Below are positions 33,605-47,494 of a stretch of 64,000 nucleotides of DNA, piece by piece (the first letter of the stretch is position 1; every line of letters begins with the position of its first letter). This stretch comes from Monosporascus cannonballus (Eukaryota; Ascomycota; Sordariomycetes; Xylariales): assembly GCA_004154925.1 (NCBI GenBank), contig QJNS01000130.1, forward strand, positions 1 to 64,000, read 5' to 3'. Below the pieces are notes generated by a model. The model saw nothing but the letters and a program-made list of their open reading frames with translations. It did not search any database and had not been told where the DNA came from. The position numbers were made by a program, and so were the translations under genes.

Positions 33605-36600
33605 CGTTATAAATTTTTATTTAATAATACCGTTAAATTTTAAATAATACCGCCGATATTATATTTATTAATAAATAATTTAAATAATTTATTTATTAAG
33701 TTTTTAAAAATTTTGATATTAAAATAAAATCCGAAAAAAAATAATTTCGCTTTTTTCGAAAATTTTTTTTTAATGCCTAAATATTATAAATAAACATATT
33801 ATTTAACTTAAATAAAATAAAAATAATTTTATTATGTTTTTTTAAATTATTTATAAAAAATTTAAAAAAAAAAAATCCTTAAAATCAAAAATTTTTTCGG
33901 CCGAATTAAATTATTTAGTTAAATTTTACCAAAAATTTAAAAAAAGTCCTTAAATTTTTTAAATTAAAATCTTTTAATAAAATTTTAATTAAATTATAAT
34001 TATTTTTAATTTAATACTGAACGTATTTCGGATATTTTTTTATTTAACTTATTATATTTATTATACGAATTAAATTTGTAATAAAATAATTTATTAAAAA
34101 TATAATTATTTAATTTAAGTTAATTATAAAAGAATACGTTATTTTACTAATTAAAAAACGTAACCCGGAAATAATATAAATATATAATAATTACGAATAA
34201 TTCGAATAAACGGTAATAAAGGTTTTCGGAATAATAAACGAAAAAATAAAGGCCGAAATATAAATTTAATAATTACAATAAAAAAAATCGGCATTTAAAT
34301 ACGGTAACGTATTAATTTAATTAATATTTAAATTAAATTAAAAATAAAAAATATTAATAATTAAATTTTTCGATAACTTAAAAAAAAATACAAATTTTGT
34401 TTTTAAATTTAATCAATTTAATTATTTATTAAATTATATCGTTATAATAATTAAAATTAATAACTAATAATATGCTTAATATATTAAAAAAACCAAAAAA
34501 AATAATAATAAATTTTAATATACGGTTAATATTAATGTTTTTCGGCGTAACAATATTTCTTATAATATTAAATTAAATTTTATGGAATTAGGAATTATTT
34601 ATAAAAAAAATTAAAACCAAATTAAATATTATAATTACGGAAAAAAAAACATAAAATTTATAAATATTTTTTACTTAAAAAATTATAACGGAATAATTAA
34701 AAATTTATATCCGAAAAATAATTTAAAGAAAATTAAAAAAATAAAAAATTTATTAATATAATTCGGCCTAAGTACATATTAAGCTTACCGTAATAAAAAA
34801 TTTAATAAGGAATATAAAAAGCTAGGAATTTAACTTAATAAGTAATTAAGGAATAATAAAATATCTTTAAAAAATAATTAGAAAAATATTAGGGCTAAAT
34901 AAAGAAAATTTATTTCGGAACCTTTAATTAATATAGCAAAATATATATTATTTATTGCAAAAAATAAAATTACCTTATTTACAAAAAATGAAAACGGCAT
35001 ATTTATAATAAAATTACCCATATATATTATAAAAAATTCGATTTTCTTAATAAAACGGAAAAAAATAAAAACGATAAATAATAATATTAATATTTTTAAT
35101 TTATAGCCTTTAAAAACGATTTTTTTAACTAATAATAATAAAAAATTAATTTAAAGGAAAATAATGCCCGTAAAAAAACCCCTTTTATTATTATAAGTAA
35201 TATAATTATTAAACGGAAAAGGAATTAATTTAACATATTATGGAAAAATATTGCCAAAACGTTATTACGGACTTTTATTTTTAATTAATATTTATTATAA
35301 ATTCCGATAAATAATAAACTTTAAAAAAGAAATTTAATAATTTATATAAAACCTTTAATAAAAAAGAAATAAAATTTAATAAAAAACCATATGCTATATT
35401 AAGGAATAATTTATTTAATAAAAAAAAATTTAATAAAATTAAAAATAATTAATATAATTCGAAAACATAATACGCCGATAAAAACAATAAATATAATAAT
35501 TTAACGCGTTATATAAAAAAATATAAATAAAGTTCGACAAATTCGAAAAGAAATTAAAAAACAAAAATTATTTATAAAAAAGCCGTAAAATAATAAAACT
35601 TAAAAAAGTCAAAATAAACTTTTAAAAAAGGTTGTAAACGTAATAATAAAAGCCGTTAATAATTTTATTACTTTAGATATACAAATTAAAATATATTAAG
35701 ATACCGTAATAATAAATTACAGAACTTTAAATAGAAATTATATTATACCGGATATAATTAATAAATTTAAATTATTATAAAAATATAAGTTAAAATTTTA
35801 TATAGCGATAAACGCCGAAAATTAAGATTTCGCTTATAATAATAAAAAAATCTTGTACGAAATTAATTATTTTAAGATTTTTATTTAAGGACGATATTAA
35901 ATAATAAATTTTAATATTATTTTATTTAAAAATTATGGATATACCGGTATAAAATTTTGATTAATAAAAAAATTAACTAAATAAAATTCGTTTTATTTTT
36001 TATTAATAAGTAAAAAAAAGAATTAAAATTTTAATATTTAATTGAAAATAACGACAAATATAAACATAAGGATACGATAAATATTTTATTACCTAAAAAA
36101 ATAAAACATAAAAAAAATAAGTATTAAAGAAAAATATAACATATTATTATTATTATTAAAACAAAATTACGGTAATTAAATAACGATTTAAAATAATAAT
36201 TTTAAAAATTAAAAAATTTAATTAATATATTATTATAATATTATAAATATAAATAATTTTTTAAAAAGGAATTAAATATAAAATTATTAGAACATAATAA
36301 ATAAAATTACGAAATTATCCTTAAAAAAGGTTTTTTAATGAAGTTTTACCTTATTTATAATTTTAACGGAAACGAATTATACGTTTTCTAGGAATACTTG
36401 GAAAATCAATTATAAAAAGGATAAATTTAATTTTTAAAGTTATTAATAAGATATTTTATATTTTTTATACTTAAAGAAAATAAAAAGTTATAATTTATAA
36501 TTAATTATCGGTAACTAAATAATATTATTATTAAAAACCGAATATTATTATCCTTAATTACAAAAATAAAAAACCGATTTTATAAAACGAAATAATTTAT

Positions 36601-39600
36601 AATATTTGATTTTAAAAATAAATATAACCTTATTAAAATTAAAAAAGGATATAAATAAAAAATAATATTTAAGATAAAATACGAATTATTTAAATATTTA
36701 ATTACGTTAATAAAATTTACAAACGTATTAGTAATTTTTTAACGAATAATAAATTATATATTACAAAAATATTTTAACGTTTTTATTATATATTATCTTA
36801 ATAATATTTTTATTTTTTTGAAAAAAAAATATATACAAAATATATTTATAAAATTCTTTAAGCTTTATAAAACGTAAAATTATTAATTAATGCAAAAAAA
36901 AATTAATTCTATAAGCAAAAAATAAAATATCTAAAATATATTATTATTTTAAGATATATTAAGATAAACCTAAAAAAAATCGTTATAATTACAAAATAAT
37001 AAATATTAATAATAATTAAGGAAATATAAATATTTTTTAGATTCGTTAATTATTATAGAAAATTTATTCGAAATTTTAGCAAAATTATTATACCCCTAAT
37101 TAATATTATTAAGAAAGAAAAAATTTAAATAAATACCCGAAACGGAAAAAACGTTCCAAGAAATTAAAAATATAATTATTAATAAGTTAATACTAATTAT
37201 GTACGATTTAAGTTACCCCGTTAAATTAAAAACCGATATTTCGGATTACGTATTAAACGTAATAATTAAATAACGAAATAATTAAGGTAAATTATACTTT
37301 ATCGTATTCTTTTTATATAAATTAAAAAGAACCGAATTTAATTACGGTATTCTAAATAAGGAATTTATGGTTATTATTATGGTATTTTGCAAATTTAAAT
37401 ATTTTCTAAAAAAAAGTTTATATTAAATTAAAATTTATACGGATTATTAAAATCTTACTTAATTTACTATAACTAAAAAATTTACCGGATAATAATTATA
37501 ATACGTAAAAGAATTAGCAAATTTCGACTTCGTTATTATTTATAAAGAAAGTTTAAAAAATAACAAAATAAATACCCTAAACAAATAATTAAATCTTAAG
37601 GAAAAATTGGTTAAAATTAACTACATAATTTTTGATATTATTATAAAAAAATATTTACGCCCGTAATAAATTATAATAATTCGGGTAATACCTTTAAATA
37701 TATATTAAAAAATCCAATAATATAATAATAGTTTTCCAAAAAACCAAAAAACAGATAAAATACAAATTCCAGAAAAATATTAAATAAATTTAATACAAAA
37801 TATACATAAATATTAATTATATAAATATTTAAAAATCTATAAAACTTTAAAACAACTTTAACGTACGTATTTTTTTCCTAAGATAAAAATAATAATTTAA
37901 AAAGTACGACGATAATATAATTTTTATAATAAAATTAAAGCGTAACGATATAAACTTTATAAAAAGTTATAATTATTACCGGTCTTAAAAAAACCTTAGG
38001 ATTTAATTATTATAAATTTTATTATTAAATTTTTTTTATCCGAAAATCTAATAATAAAAATATATTACGATAACGTTTTCGTTATTATTAATCGGTTTAC
38101 GAAATTTTCTTATTTTTTATTTTATTATAAAAATATTAACATAAAATAAATAATATATATTTTTTTCAAAAACATTTTTAATATATACAAATTATTAATA
38201 AAAATTATTTTAAATAAAGGTTCAATATTTATATCTAAATTTTAGCAAAGCCTTATAATACAAATCGGCCTAAATCACAAATTATTTAATATATTCAGAT
38301 TATAAATAAACGGATAAACGGAATAACTAAACTAAATATTAAAAACATATTTACGATATTACGTTAATTACGAATAAAATAACTGGGTTAAAAAATTACT
38401 TATTACTTAATTAATTTATAATATTAATTACTATAAAAATATTAAAATAATATTAATTAACGTAAATTTTGGCTTTATTCCAAAAATTTATAAAAAAACG
38501 CGTAACGACGGTCCAATTAATATTAAAATAATTTTTACGTTAAAATAATTATAATAATTATATCAAAAAATAAAAACAAAATTAAAATTTATACGGAACT
38601 AAATAAATAAATATTATAACCAAAAAAAGTTAAAAAAAATTGACTTTTAAAAAAGGGGAAATAATTTACCTTATTACTAAAAATATTTAAACAAAAAAAC
38701 TTAATAAAAAATTTAATTTTAAATATATCGGTCCATATAAAATCGTTAAGAAAATTTTAAAAAATAATTATTAATTAAAAGTTTTACCAAAAATCAAATT
38801 TTATTTAATTTTTTATATTTTTTTATTTGAATTAATAATAAATATAATTAAAATATATATAATATAAAATAACATAAAAATAAAAAATAAATAAATATAT
38901 AAAATAAAAAAAATTCTCGATATACGGAAACAAAACAAATTTACTTAATACCTAATTAAATAAAAAAAGTATTTAAATTCCGAAAACACCTAAAAACTCG
39001 TTAAAAACCTTATTATCGCCTAATACCTATTAAAAAATTTTTATTAATAATAACGGGCGCATCCTAATTAATGGCCGATTAATTAATAACCGGGATATCG
39101 GGCCAATCGGCCGCAACCTGTATTAATATAATAGTTATGACGGCAGCCTCCAGCTATTCCTGTTCTTATTCCAAACGCTTAAATTCCTTTATAATTTCCG
39201 TATCTTTAATCCCTTAACGAAACATTTCCATATTACGGCAATAAAATAACCGCCTTTATTTTTATAAACGATCCAACTTATTAATAACAATATGCAATAT
39301 TTTATAAATTTTTTTTTTTATGTTTTAAATAATCCTTTTTGTTAAAAAACTTTTGGTATTCGGCTTCCGAAAAACCAAAAACGTTATAAAGGCCCCTATA
39401 ATAAATATATTGCGCATATTTTAAAAACTTTCGAACAACTTTATATTCCGTATTTTTTTTTGTAACGAAAATAAAAAAATATTTTAAAACCAAAATATTT
39501 AATACGTTTTAAAAAAATTAAAATATTAATACATTTACGAAAACGAAACTTTTTAATTTAACCTAATATAATAAATATATAAAAAAAATATTTACCGAAA

Positions 39601-39657
39601 TTACCAAAATAAATAATTTAATTTTTAAAAATAAAAATCCTAAAAAGGAAAAAATCG
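33605..39657 (+). mobile_element. E3 internal region, full-length chromovirus, RIP-degraded
   Basis: All parts can be traced by comparison with other copies: gag to about 34800, protease near 35640-35980, RT near 36410-36900 (active site YLNN near 36795, from YLDD), RNase H end near 37500-37570, integrase about 37620-38770 and a degraded chromodomain at about 38880-39040. The antisense ORF lies in the tail. Sense frames are full of TAA/TAG. It is the innermost, hence youngest, element of the nest, yet one of the most mutated. Confidence 0.88.
39060..39493 (-). pseudogene. Antisense ORF of E3
   Basis: The minus strand holds an uninterrupted frame of 63 codons at 39493-39302 with YYRGLYNVFGFSEAEYQK, then a charged helical part that continues with RIP-type stops (about RRLFYRNMEMF, EFKRLE, LEAA) to about 39060. 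The positions and motifs match the antisense frames of copies A, E1, E1b and E2. The sense strand here shows no retroelement domain. Function unknown. Confidence 0.5.
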
Positions 39658-40051
39658 TATTAAAACTTAATAATCTTAATTTTTTACGGATAATCGGAAT
39701 TATAAAAAAATTAAATTCCGACCCAAGCTAAGGCATTACGTAATTAACTTAAAGGTTTTAAAACGCCAAATGCCTTAAACCCCTTAAATTAACAAAAAAG
39801 CTTAAAAAGTTTAAGAGACTTAAGGGTTTAAACCGTTTAAGCATTTTAAGCCAAAATAAAAATATATACGTTCGTTATTTCCATAATTTAAATAATTTTA
39901 GCTTATAATAAAACATTATTACCCAAAACGCCCTTAATATTATAAGACGTAATACGTTATTACATCCATTACTCAGAATCCCACGATACTCCTGCCAACA
40001 TAAACCCGTCGACTTAGGTTTAATAGTTGGTTAAACCGCCAAGCCGTCACA
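39658..40051 (+). repeat. 3' LTR of chromovirus E3 (394 bp)
   Basis: It starts TATTAAAACTT and ends GCCGTCACA, followed by the duplication AATTC. The left half is decayed and the right half (about 39950-40051) is nearly unmutated, a sharp change within one LTR. Confidence 0.93.
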
Positions 40052-40240
40052 AATTCGTACGAAACCAAATAAGAAAATATTATAATTAAAAAAGGTTAAA
40101 GGGACCAACCTTCGAAAAAGGGGAAATGGTTTTCTTCGCCACCAAAAACATTTAAATAAAACGACTCAGCAAAAAAACTTAATTTCAAATATATCGGTCT
40201 ATACAAAATCGCCAAAAAAATCTTAAAAAATAATTACTAA

Positions 40241-40531
40241 TTAGAACTTCGGCCAAAAGTCAAATTCCATCCAAATTTTTATGTTCCTTTATTCGAATTA
40301 ACAGCAAATATAATCAAGGTACATACGGACGACGTAAAAGTAAAAGACAAACAAATATACGAAGTGGAAAAAATACTCGACATGCGAAAACATAACGGAC
40401 TTACCCAGTACCTGATCAAGTGGAAAAAGCACCCGGACTCCGAAAACACCTGGAAACCCGCCAAGAACCTTATTAGCGCCCAGCGCCTATTAAAGAACTT
40501 TCACCAACAGCAACGGAACCACCGGATATAA
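40241..40531 (+). pseudogene. Intact-looking chromodomain end of E2 pol
   Basis: An open frame of about 96 codons from a single TAA (likely CAA) at 40238 to the natural stop at 40529-40531. It reads LRPKVKFHPNFYVPLFEL, then YEVEKILDMRKHNG, YLIKWKKHPDSENTWKPAKN and LLKNFH. This is the YxVExIL...YLVKWxGxxxxxxTWEP pattern of a chromodomain, which in chromoviruses directs integration to heterochromatin. The aromatic-cage residues Y, W and W can be seen. The rest of pol is broken, so the protein is not made as such. Confidence 0.88.
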
Positions 40532-40559
40532 TTATGTCCCAATTAACGTTATCCAGCGG

Positions 40560-40860
40560 CCAGGTAACGCCGGACAGCTTAAAGGAAAAAGCCAAAGCGG
40601 TTAAGAAAACCTCGGCGTTAACCTGTTTTTAACGCTTTTACTCCTCCAGTTCCTCCAGCGATTACAATTTTTGCTATACCATTTTAATACCTTTCGAACA
40701 AAAAACGCTTTCTGTTTTCGAAAACGGATGAACCGCGTAATGGCCTCGTTTATTTTTTGCTAATAACGTTTTTGCAAATCCAAAAAACGTTTTTTCGCTA
40801 ATATCTTCTTACATTTTAAACGTTAATTTTCGGCAAGAATATTTTTTAAGGAGAATTAAA
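40560..40860 (-). pseudogene. Antisense ORF of E2
   Basis: The minus strand reads KKILAKKRFLDLQKRY, then EAITRFIRFRKQKAFFVRKV and, after a one-base frame change, SLEELEE and QVNAEVF. The RxRKQKxFF...SLEELEE order is the same as in copies A and E1b. The AT-rich decay is mild here. Confidence 0.5.
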
Positions 40861-41138
40861 GAACATTATTATTATCGCAGGAACAGTTACGTTTAATATA
40901 CGCCTTGTATTTGGCAACGTTTTCCATTATCTTGCATTTTCAGCCCTTAAAAAAGCACAGAAAATACGGTATAATTTCAAAACTAAAATTGATAAAAATA
41001 AAAAGCAGATTTTGACGTCGCGTAATAACCGAAAGGACCTAACGATAATTTTTAGTAACGCGAGCCAACATTTTAAAAGGAAAAGGCTTACCAGAAAAAA
41101 AAAATCTTAAGGGCAAAATTTGGGAAAAAAAGAAATCG

Positions 41139-41509
41139 TATTACAACCCAAATCAGCTAGGCCTGCGAAAACGGTCCAGCCAAAATTACAAAACTACGTT
41201 AATTCAAGCTTACGTAATCAGTGTTTAACGGGTTTTAACTAAATACGACTAAGCAGCACTAAGTAATTATTTAATAGGGTTCTGCTAAACAAAAATAAGC
41301 AGTAATAAAAAAATCAAGATATATACGCTTATTACTTCCATAATTTAAATAACACCAGCTTGCAATATAATATCGTTACCCAAGACACTTTTGGTATTAT
41401 GAGACGTAATACGTTACTATATTTATTGCTCAGATTCCCACGATACTCCTGCCAACATAAACCCGTCGACTTAAGGTTTAATAGTTGGTTAAACCGCAAA
41501 GCCGTTACA
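41139..41509 (+). repeat. 3' LTR of chromovirus E2 (371 bp)
   Basis: It starts TATTACAACCC, ends GCCGTTACA and is followed by the duplication AATTT. Same length as the 5' LTR at 27964, with fewer C-to-T changes in its right half. Confidence 0.92.
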
Positions 41510-44500
41510 AATTTATTTTAATTTTTTAGATCTTAACGATTCGGCGGATATGGTTTTAATAATAAAAATATACCTAACGGGAAATACGGTGAATTGGTTT
41601 AAGCTTATTATAAGAAATTATCTGGACATAAAAAATTTAAATAAAAAGGATCTTATTAATACAAACTTTTTATTTTATATTACTTTTAATAATAAAATGT
41701 ATAATAATTTGGGTAATCCGGATACAAAATAATTTACAGCCTAGCAGCTTTTATAATTCCGAAAAAAAAACCTATATTTAAATAAGTCGTAATTTCTAAA
41801 GATTTTGCATTTAAAATAAAATAAATAAATAACGAAACCGACGGCTATGTTAATATATTTTACAAATAGTTAAAAAATAATATAAAAAAAAATAAAATTA
41901 TACAGATAAAGTAATTAATTATTTTAAATTAATATGTATCAAAAATAATTAAGATTAATAATCGATAATTTAAAAAACGATAAAAAAGAAAGATATAATA
42001 TATTTTACGTTCGAAATATAATAAGTTTAATTAGGAAAAAAAATAAAACGTACTTTTCATTTTCTATAAAACGGTATTAGGAATTATGAAATTTGGCGTT
42101 ATTTATAAATAAAACTAAAGCTGGATTAAATATTTTAATTATGGCAGAATAGAATATAAGGTTTATAAATATAAGAAACCTAAAAAGCTATAATAAAATA
42201 ACTAAATCTTTATATCGGAAAAACCATCTAAAAATAATTAAGGAAATAATAATAAAATTATTAATATAATATAAAAACAAATATATATTAAAGTTACGGC
42301 AAAAGGTTCAATAAGGATTATTATGATAAAATATTCATAAAAAATATAAAAAACTAAAAAGTTATTTTAATAAATATTATATGTATAAAAAATTTTATCT
42401 TAAAATATTTAATCGATATATCAAAATATTCGCCACATATTAACGATAGCGAAAATATCCCGATTACGAAAAATAAAAATAATATATTTATGAAAAAATT
42501 ATTTATATACAATATAAAAGCTTCGAATTTTTACTTTATATCGGAAATAACAAAAATAATAAATAATAATATTAAGATTTTCGAAATATAACTTCAAAAG
42601 ATCTTTAATAATTCGCCGAAATAAAAAGTTAATCCAAAAAAAGTAATATCCATAAAAAGACCTTTTTTTATTATTATTAATAGTATAATTATTAAAACGA
42701 AAAATAATTAATTTAGCGTATGATCAAAAGATATTATTAAAAAACTATTACGGATTTTTATTTTTAATAAATATTTATTACGGATTCACCCAAAAAGATT
42801 TATTAAGGAAAGAATACGTTAATTTATAAAAAAATCTGTAAAACAATAATTAAAATAACGTATAATGGAATATAATTATAAATATAAAAACATAATTTAT
42901 TCGATAAAGAAAGAAATTATAACAAAATCAAAAATAATTAATAGAATTTAAGGGAATAATACGCCGATAATACTAATAAATATAATATCTTAATATATTA
43001 AATGTAAAAATACAAAAAAGAAATTAATAAATTTAAATAAAAATTAACAGAAAAATATTATTAATAAAAAGGCCCTAAATTAATAAAACTTAAAAACGTT
43101 AAAGGGAATTTTCTTAAAAAGATTTTAAACGCGACGATAAAAAATATTAATAATTTTTTTATTTTCGAAATATAAATCGAAATATATTAATATATTGTAA
43201 TGATAAATGGCAAAATTTCATGTAAGATTTTATTGTATTAAATATAATTAATAAGCTTAAATGGCTATAAAAATATAAATTAAAACCATATATAATAACA
43301 AATATCGAAAATTAAGAATTCGTTTACGATAATAAAAAAAGTATATATACAAAATTAATTATTTCGAAATTTTTATTAAAGGATAATATTAAATAATTAA
43401 ATCCGATATCGTTTTATCCGGAAATTACAATATAATCTTAAGATTATCATAAATATGTTAGTACGGAATTTTGATTAACGGTAAAATTAATTAAGTAAAA
43501 TTTATTTTATTTTTTATTAATAAAGAAAAAGAAATTAAAATTTTAATATTTGATCGATAATAATAATAAATATAAGTATAAGAATACGATAAAACCTTTA
43601 TTACTTGAAAGATTAAAATACAAGAAAAAAAAGGGTAATAAAAAATATAACGTTTTATTATTATTATTATTAAAACGAAATTAAAGTAATTAAATAACGA
43701 TTTGGAAAAATAAAAATGATAGTTTTATAAATTTAAAGATTTAATAAATATTTTATTATAATATTATAAATATAAGTAATCTTTCCAAAAAAAGCTTAAT
43801 ATAAAATTATTAGAAAATAGTAAATAGAATTATGAAATAATTTTAAAAAGAAATTTTCGACAAAGTTTTATTTTATTTATAATTTTAACGGAAATAGATT
43901 ACCTATTGTTAAGCAATACCTGAAAAATAGGTTATAAAAAATAAATTTAATTTGCGAAATTTTTAATAAAATTTTTAATATTTTTCGTATTTAAAAACAA
44001 TAAACAATTATAATTTATAATTAATTACTAATAAATAAACGATATTATTATTAAATATTAAATATTATTATTTTAAATTACGAAATTAAAAAACCGGTTT
44101 TATGGAATTAAATAATTTATAATATTTAATTTTAAAGATAAATATAACCTTATTAAATTTAAAAAAAAAGAATAAAAAATAATGTTTAAAATAGGATATG
44201 GATTATTTAAATATTTCCATATATTAATAGGATTTATGAATGTATTAATACCTTTTTAACGAATAATTAATTATATGTTATATGAATATTTCGATATTTT
44301 CGTCGTTTGTTATTTCGATAATATTTCTATTTTTTTAAAAACGAAAAAAACATATATAGAATACGTTTATAAGATTTTTTAAGTGTTATAAAACGCGAAA
44401 TTATTTGTTAACGTAAAAAAAATTTAATTCCATCTATAAAAAATAAAATACCTAAAATATATTATTATTTTAAAATATATTAAAATAAACCTTAAAAATA

Positions 44501-47078
44501 TTATTATAATTATAAAATAATAAATATTAACGGTAAGTAAAAAGATATAGGTATTTTTTAAATTTATTAATTATTATAAGAAATATATTTAAAACTTTTA
44601 TAAAATAATTATATTTTTCATAAATTTTAAAAAAAACAATTTAAATAAATATTAAATACGGAAAAAGTATTTTAAAATATTAAAAACACGTTTATTAACG
44701 AATTAATATTAATTATGTATAATTTAAATTGCCTTATTAAATTAAAAACCGATATTTCGCATTACGTATTACATATAATAATTAAATAATGAAATGTTAA
44801 AAATAAATTATATTTTATTATATTTTTTTTGTATAAATTAATAAAAACTAAGTTTAATTACCGAATTCCAAATCAAAAATTTATGGTTATTATTATGGTA
44901 TTTAGAAAATTTAAATATTGTTTTAAAAAAACTTATATTAAGTTAAAATATTTACGGATTATTAAAATTTTACTTAATTTATTATAATTAAAGAACATAT
45001 AAAACGATATTTGAAATATGCGAAATAATTAGCAAAATTCAATTTCGTTATTATTTATAAAAAAGATTTAAAAAATAATAAAATAAATATTTTAAGTAAA
45101 TAATTAAATTTTGAAAAACGTTAGTTAAGATTAATTATAAAATCTTTAATATTATTATAAAAAGAGCTTTATATTTACGATAAATAATAATAATTCGGGT
45201 AATATTTCGAAATATATATTAAAAGATTTAATAATATAATAATAATATTTTAATAAGTTAAAAAATAAATATAATATAAGTTTTAGAAAAATATTAAAAA
45301 GGTTTAATATAAAAAATATATAAATATTAATTATATAAATTTTTAAGGGTTTATAAAATATTAAAATAATTTCGATATATATATATATTTAAAAATATAA
45401 TTAACGGTATAAAGAATTATACGGTAATACGATATTTCCGTTAAAGCAAAAACTTAACGATATAAATTATAAGGAAAATTATAATTAATATTAATTATAA
45501 AATAATTATGGTATTTAATTATATTTAATTTTTCTATTAAATTTTTTATATTAAATGATGTTATTATAAAAATATATTACGATAATATTTTCGTAATCGC
45601 AAAACGAGTTTCGAAAATTCTTTATTTTTTATTATATTATAAAAGTATACATACCGAATAACTGGTATATTTTTTTTAGATATATTTTTAATTTATACGG
45701 GTTATTAATAAAGAATATTTTAAATAAAATATTAATATTGGTATTAAGATTTTATTAAAGTTTTATAATACAAATCGGCTTAAATTTCAAAAAAATAAAT
45801 AAATAAAACGAATAAATTAAATTTTGAATATTTATTTATAATATTATTTTAATTAAAATTAAATAATTAAATTAAGCAATTATTAATTATATAATTAACT
45901 GATAATGCCAAATATTATAAAAATATTAAAATAATATTAATAAATATAAAACTTAATTTTAGTTTAAAAACTTATAAAAAAGTACGTAATAACGATCTAA
46001 TTAATATTAATATAATTTTTCCTTTAAAATAATTATAATAATTATATAAAAAAATAAAAATAAAAATAAAATTTTTACAAAATCAAATAAAAAAGTATTA
46101 TAATTAAAAAAGGTTAAAAGGATTAATTTTCAAAAAAGGAAATAATTCCTTTTATTATTAAAAATATTTAAACAAAAAACTTAATAAACAATTCGATTTT
46201 AAATATATCGGTTTATATAAAATGGCTAAGAAAAATTTAGAAAATAATTAGTAATTAGAATATTTATTAAAAATTAAATTTTATTTAATTTTTTACGTTT
46301 TTTATGTAAATTAATAATAAATATATTTAAGGTATATACGGCATAAAATAATATAAAAATAAAAAATAAATAAATATATAAGGTGGAAATAATTTTCGAT
46401 ATATAAAAATATAACGGATTTATTAAATATTTAATTAAATAAAAGAAATATCCAAATTTCGAAAATATTTAAAAATTTATTAAACATTTTATTAACGTTT
46501 AACGTTTATTAAAAACCTTATATTAGTAACGACGGATACGTCCTAATTAACGATTAACTAATTAATAGCCGTGATATCGGGCGATTTAGCGGCGGCCTGA
46601 ATTAATATAATAACTGTAACGGCGGCCTTTAATTATTTTTGTTCTTTTTTAAGATGTTTAAATTTTTTTATCGTTTCCGCGCCGTAAATATTATGACGAA
46701 ATATTTTAATTCTTTATTAATGAAAAAATTTTTATTTTTGCTAATAATTTAAATAATCAATTAATTCGTTAAAATATTATTAATCTTTTAAAAGTATTTT
46801 TTGGTAATATGTTTTTTTAACTTTAAACGGTCCTTTTTAATAATTAATTTTCGGTATTTAAATTTGGAAAGACAAAAAGGTTATAGGGATTTCCGTAAAT
46901 AATACAAAAAACATATTTCCTTGAATTACGATAGGCCTTGTAAATTTTGTTTTTAGATATATAACTGGAATAAGAAATATTTGACAACATAATAAAATTA
47001 AAGCGGTTAATCCGCTTTCAAAGAATAAAGGCGTTAATACGTTTACGAAATCTGGACTTTTTAATGCGACCCTATATG
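41510..47078 (+). mobile_element. E1 internal region, main piece
   Basis: It resumes E1 at AATTT and runs through gag (knuckle-like block near 42125-42175), protease (near 43190-43460), RT (near 43970-44350, active site CYFDN near 44310), RNase H end (near 45030-45100), integrase (about 45160-46280), a chromodomain remnant (about 46380-46520) and the tail. Strongly RIP-mutated. Confidence 0.85.
46540..46960 (-). pseudogene. Antisense ORF of E1, badly decayed
   Basis: The minus strand keeps YGNPYNLFVFP near 46880-46840, equivalent to YYRGLYNVFGFS of E3, followed by broken helical sequence. It is the weakest of the five antisense copies. Confidence 0.35.
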
Positions 47079-47494
47079 TGTTATGACCTAACGGTCTTGG
47101 CTTTTGGAAACGGTCGGGATTCTAAAAAGCCAGACCCCGACCTAGCTAAGAAGTTACGTAACCGGCTCAAAGGGCTTAAGGACTTTAATTAGTCAAAAGG
47201 GCTTAAGCCGGATAAGCATTAAAGGGGGCTTAAAGGGGTTTAAAAGGACTTAATTAAAGAAATATTGTTAAGTTACGGTAATTACCTTAAGCTAAAAAAA
47301 AGATATATATATTTATTATTTTCATAATTTAAATAATTTTATTTTATAATATAATATCGTAATTTGAAGTATTTTTAATATTATAAAATATAATATATTA
47401 ATATATTTATTATTTAAACTTATAGAATATTTTTATTTATATAAATCCGTACGATTTAAATTTAATAATTAATTAAATTATATAATTTATTATA
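47079..47494 (+). repeat. LTR shared by E1 and the next copy E1b (type 1)
   Basis: It starts TGTTATGACCTAACGG (unmutated TG) and is about 416 bp. It closes E1 on the left, and on the right it is followed directly by the 5' internal region of another copy. The layout LTR-internal-LTR-internal is what unequal exchange between LTRs produces. Confidence 0.85.

Larger units (their letters stand above)
40052..41138 (+). mobile_element. E2 internal region, part 2: integrase tail, chromodomain, 3' tail
   Basis: Sequence continuity with 33210 across E3 is exact at the AATTC duplication. It holds the GPY/F-like module (KYIGLYKI near 40190-40215), the chromodomain and the antisense ORF. It is much less mutated than part 1 of the same element. 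Confidence 0.9.
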
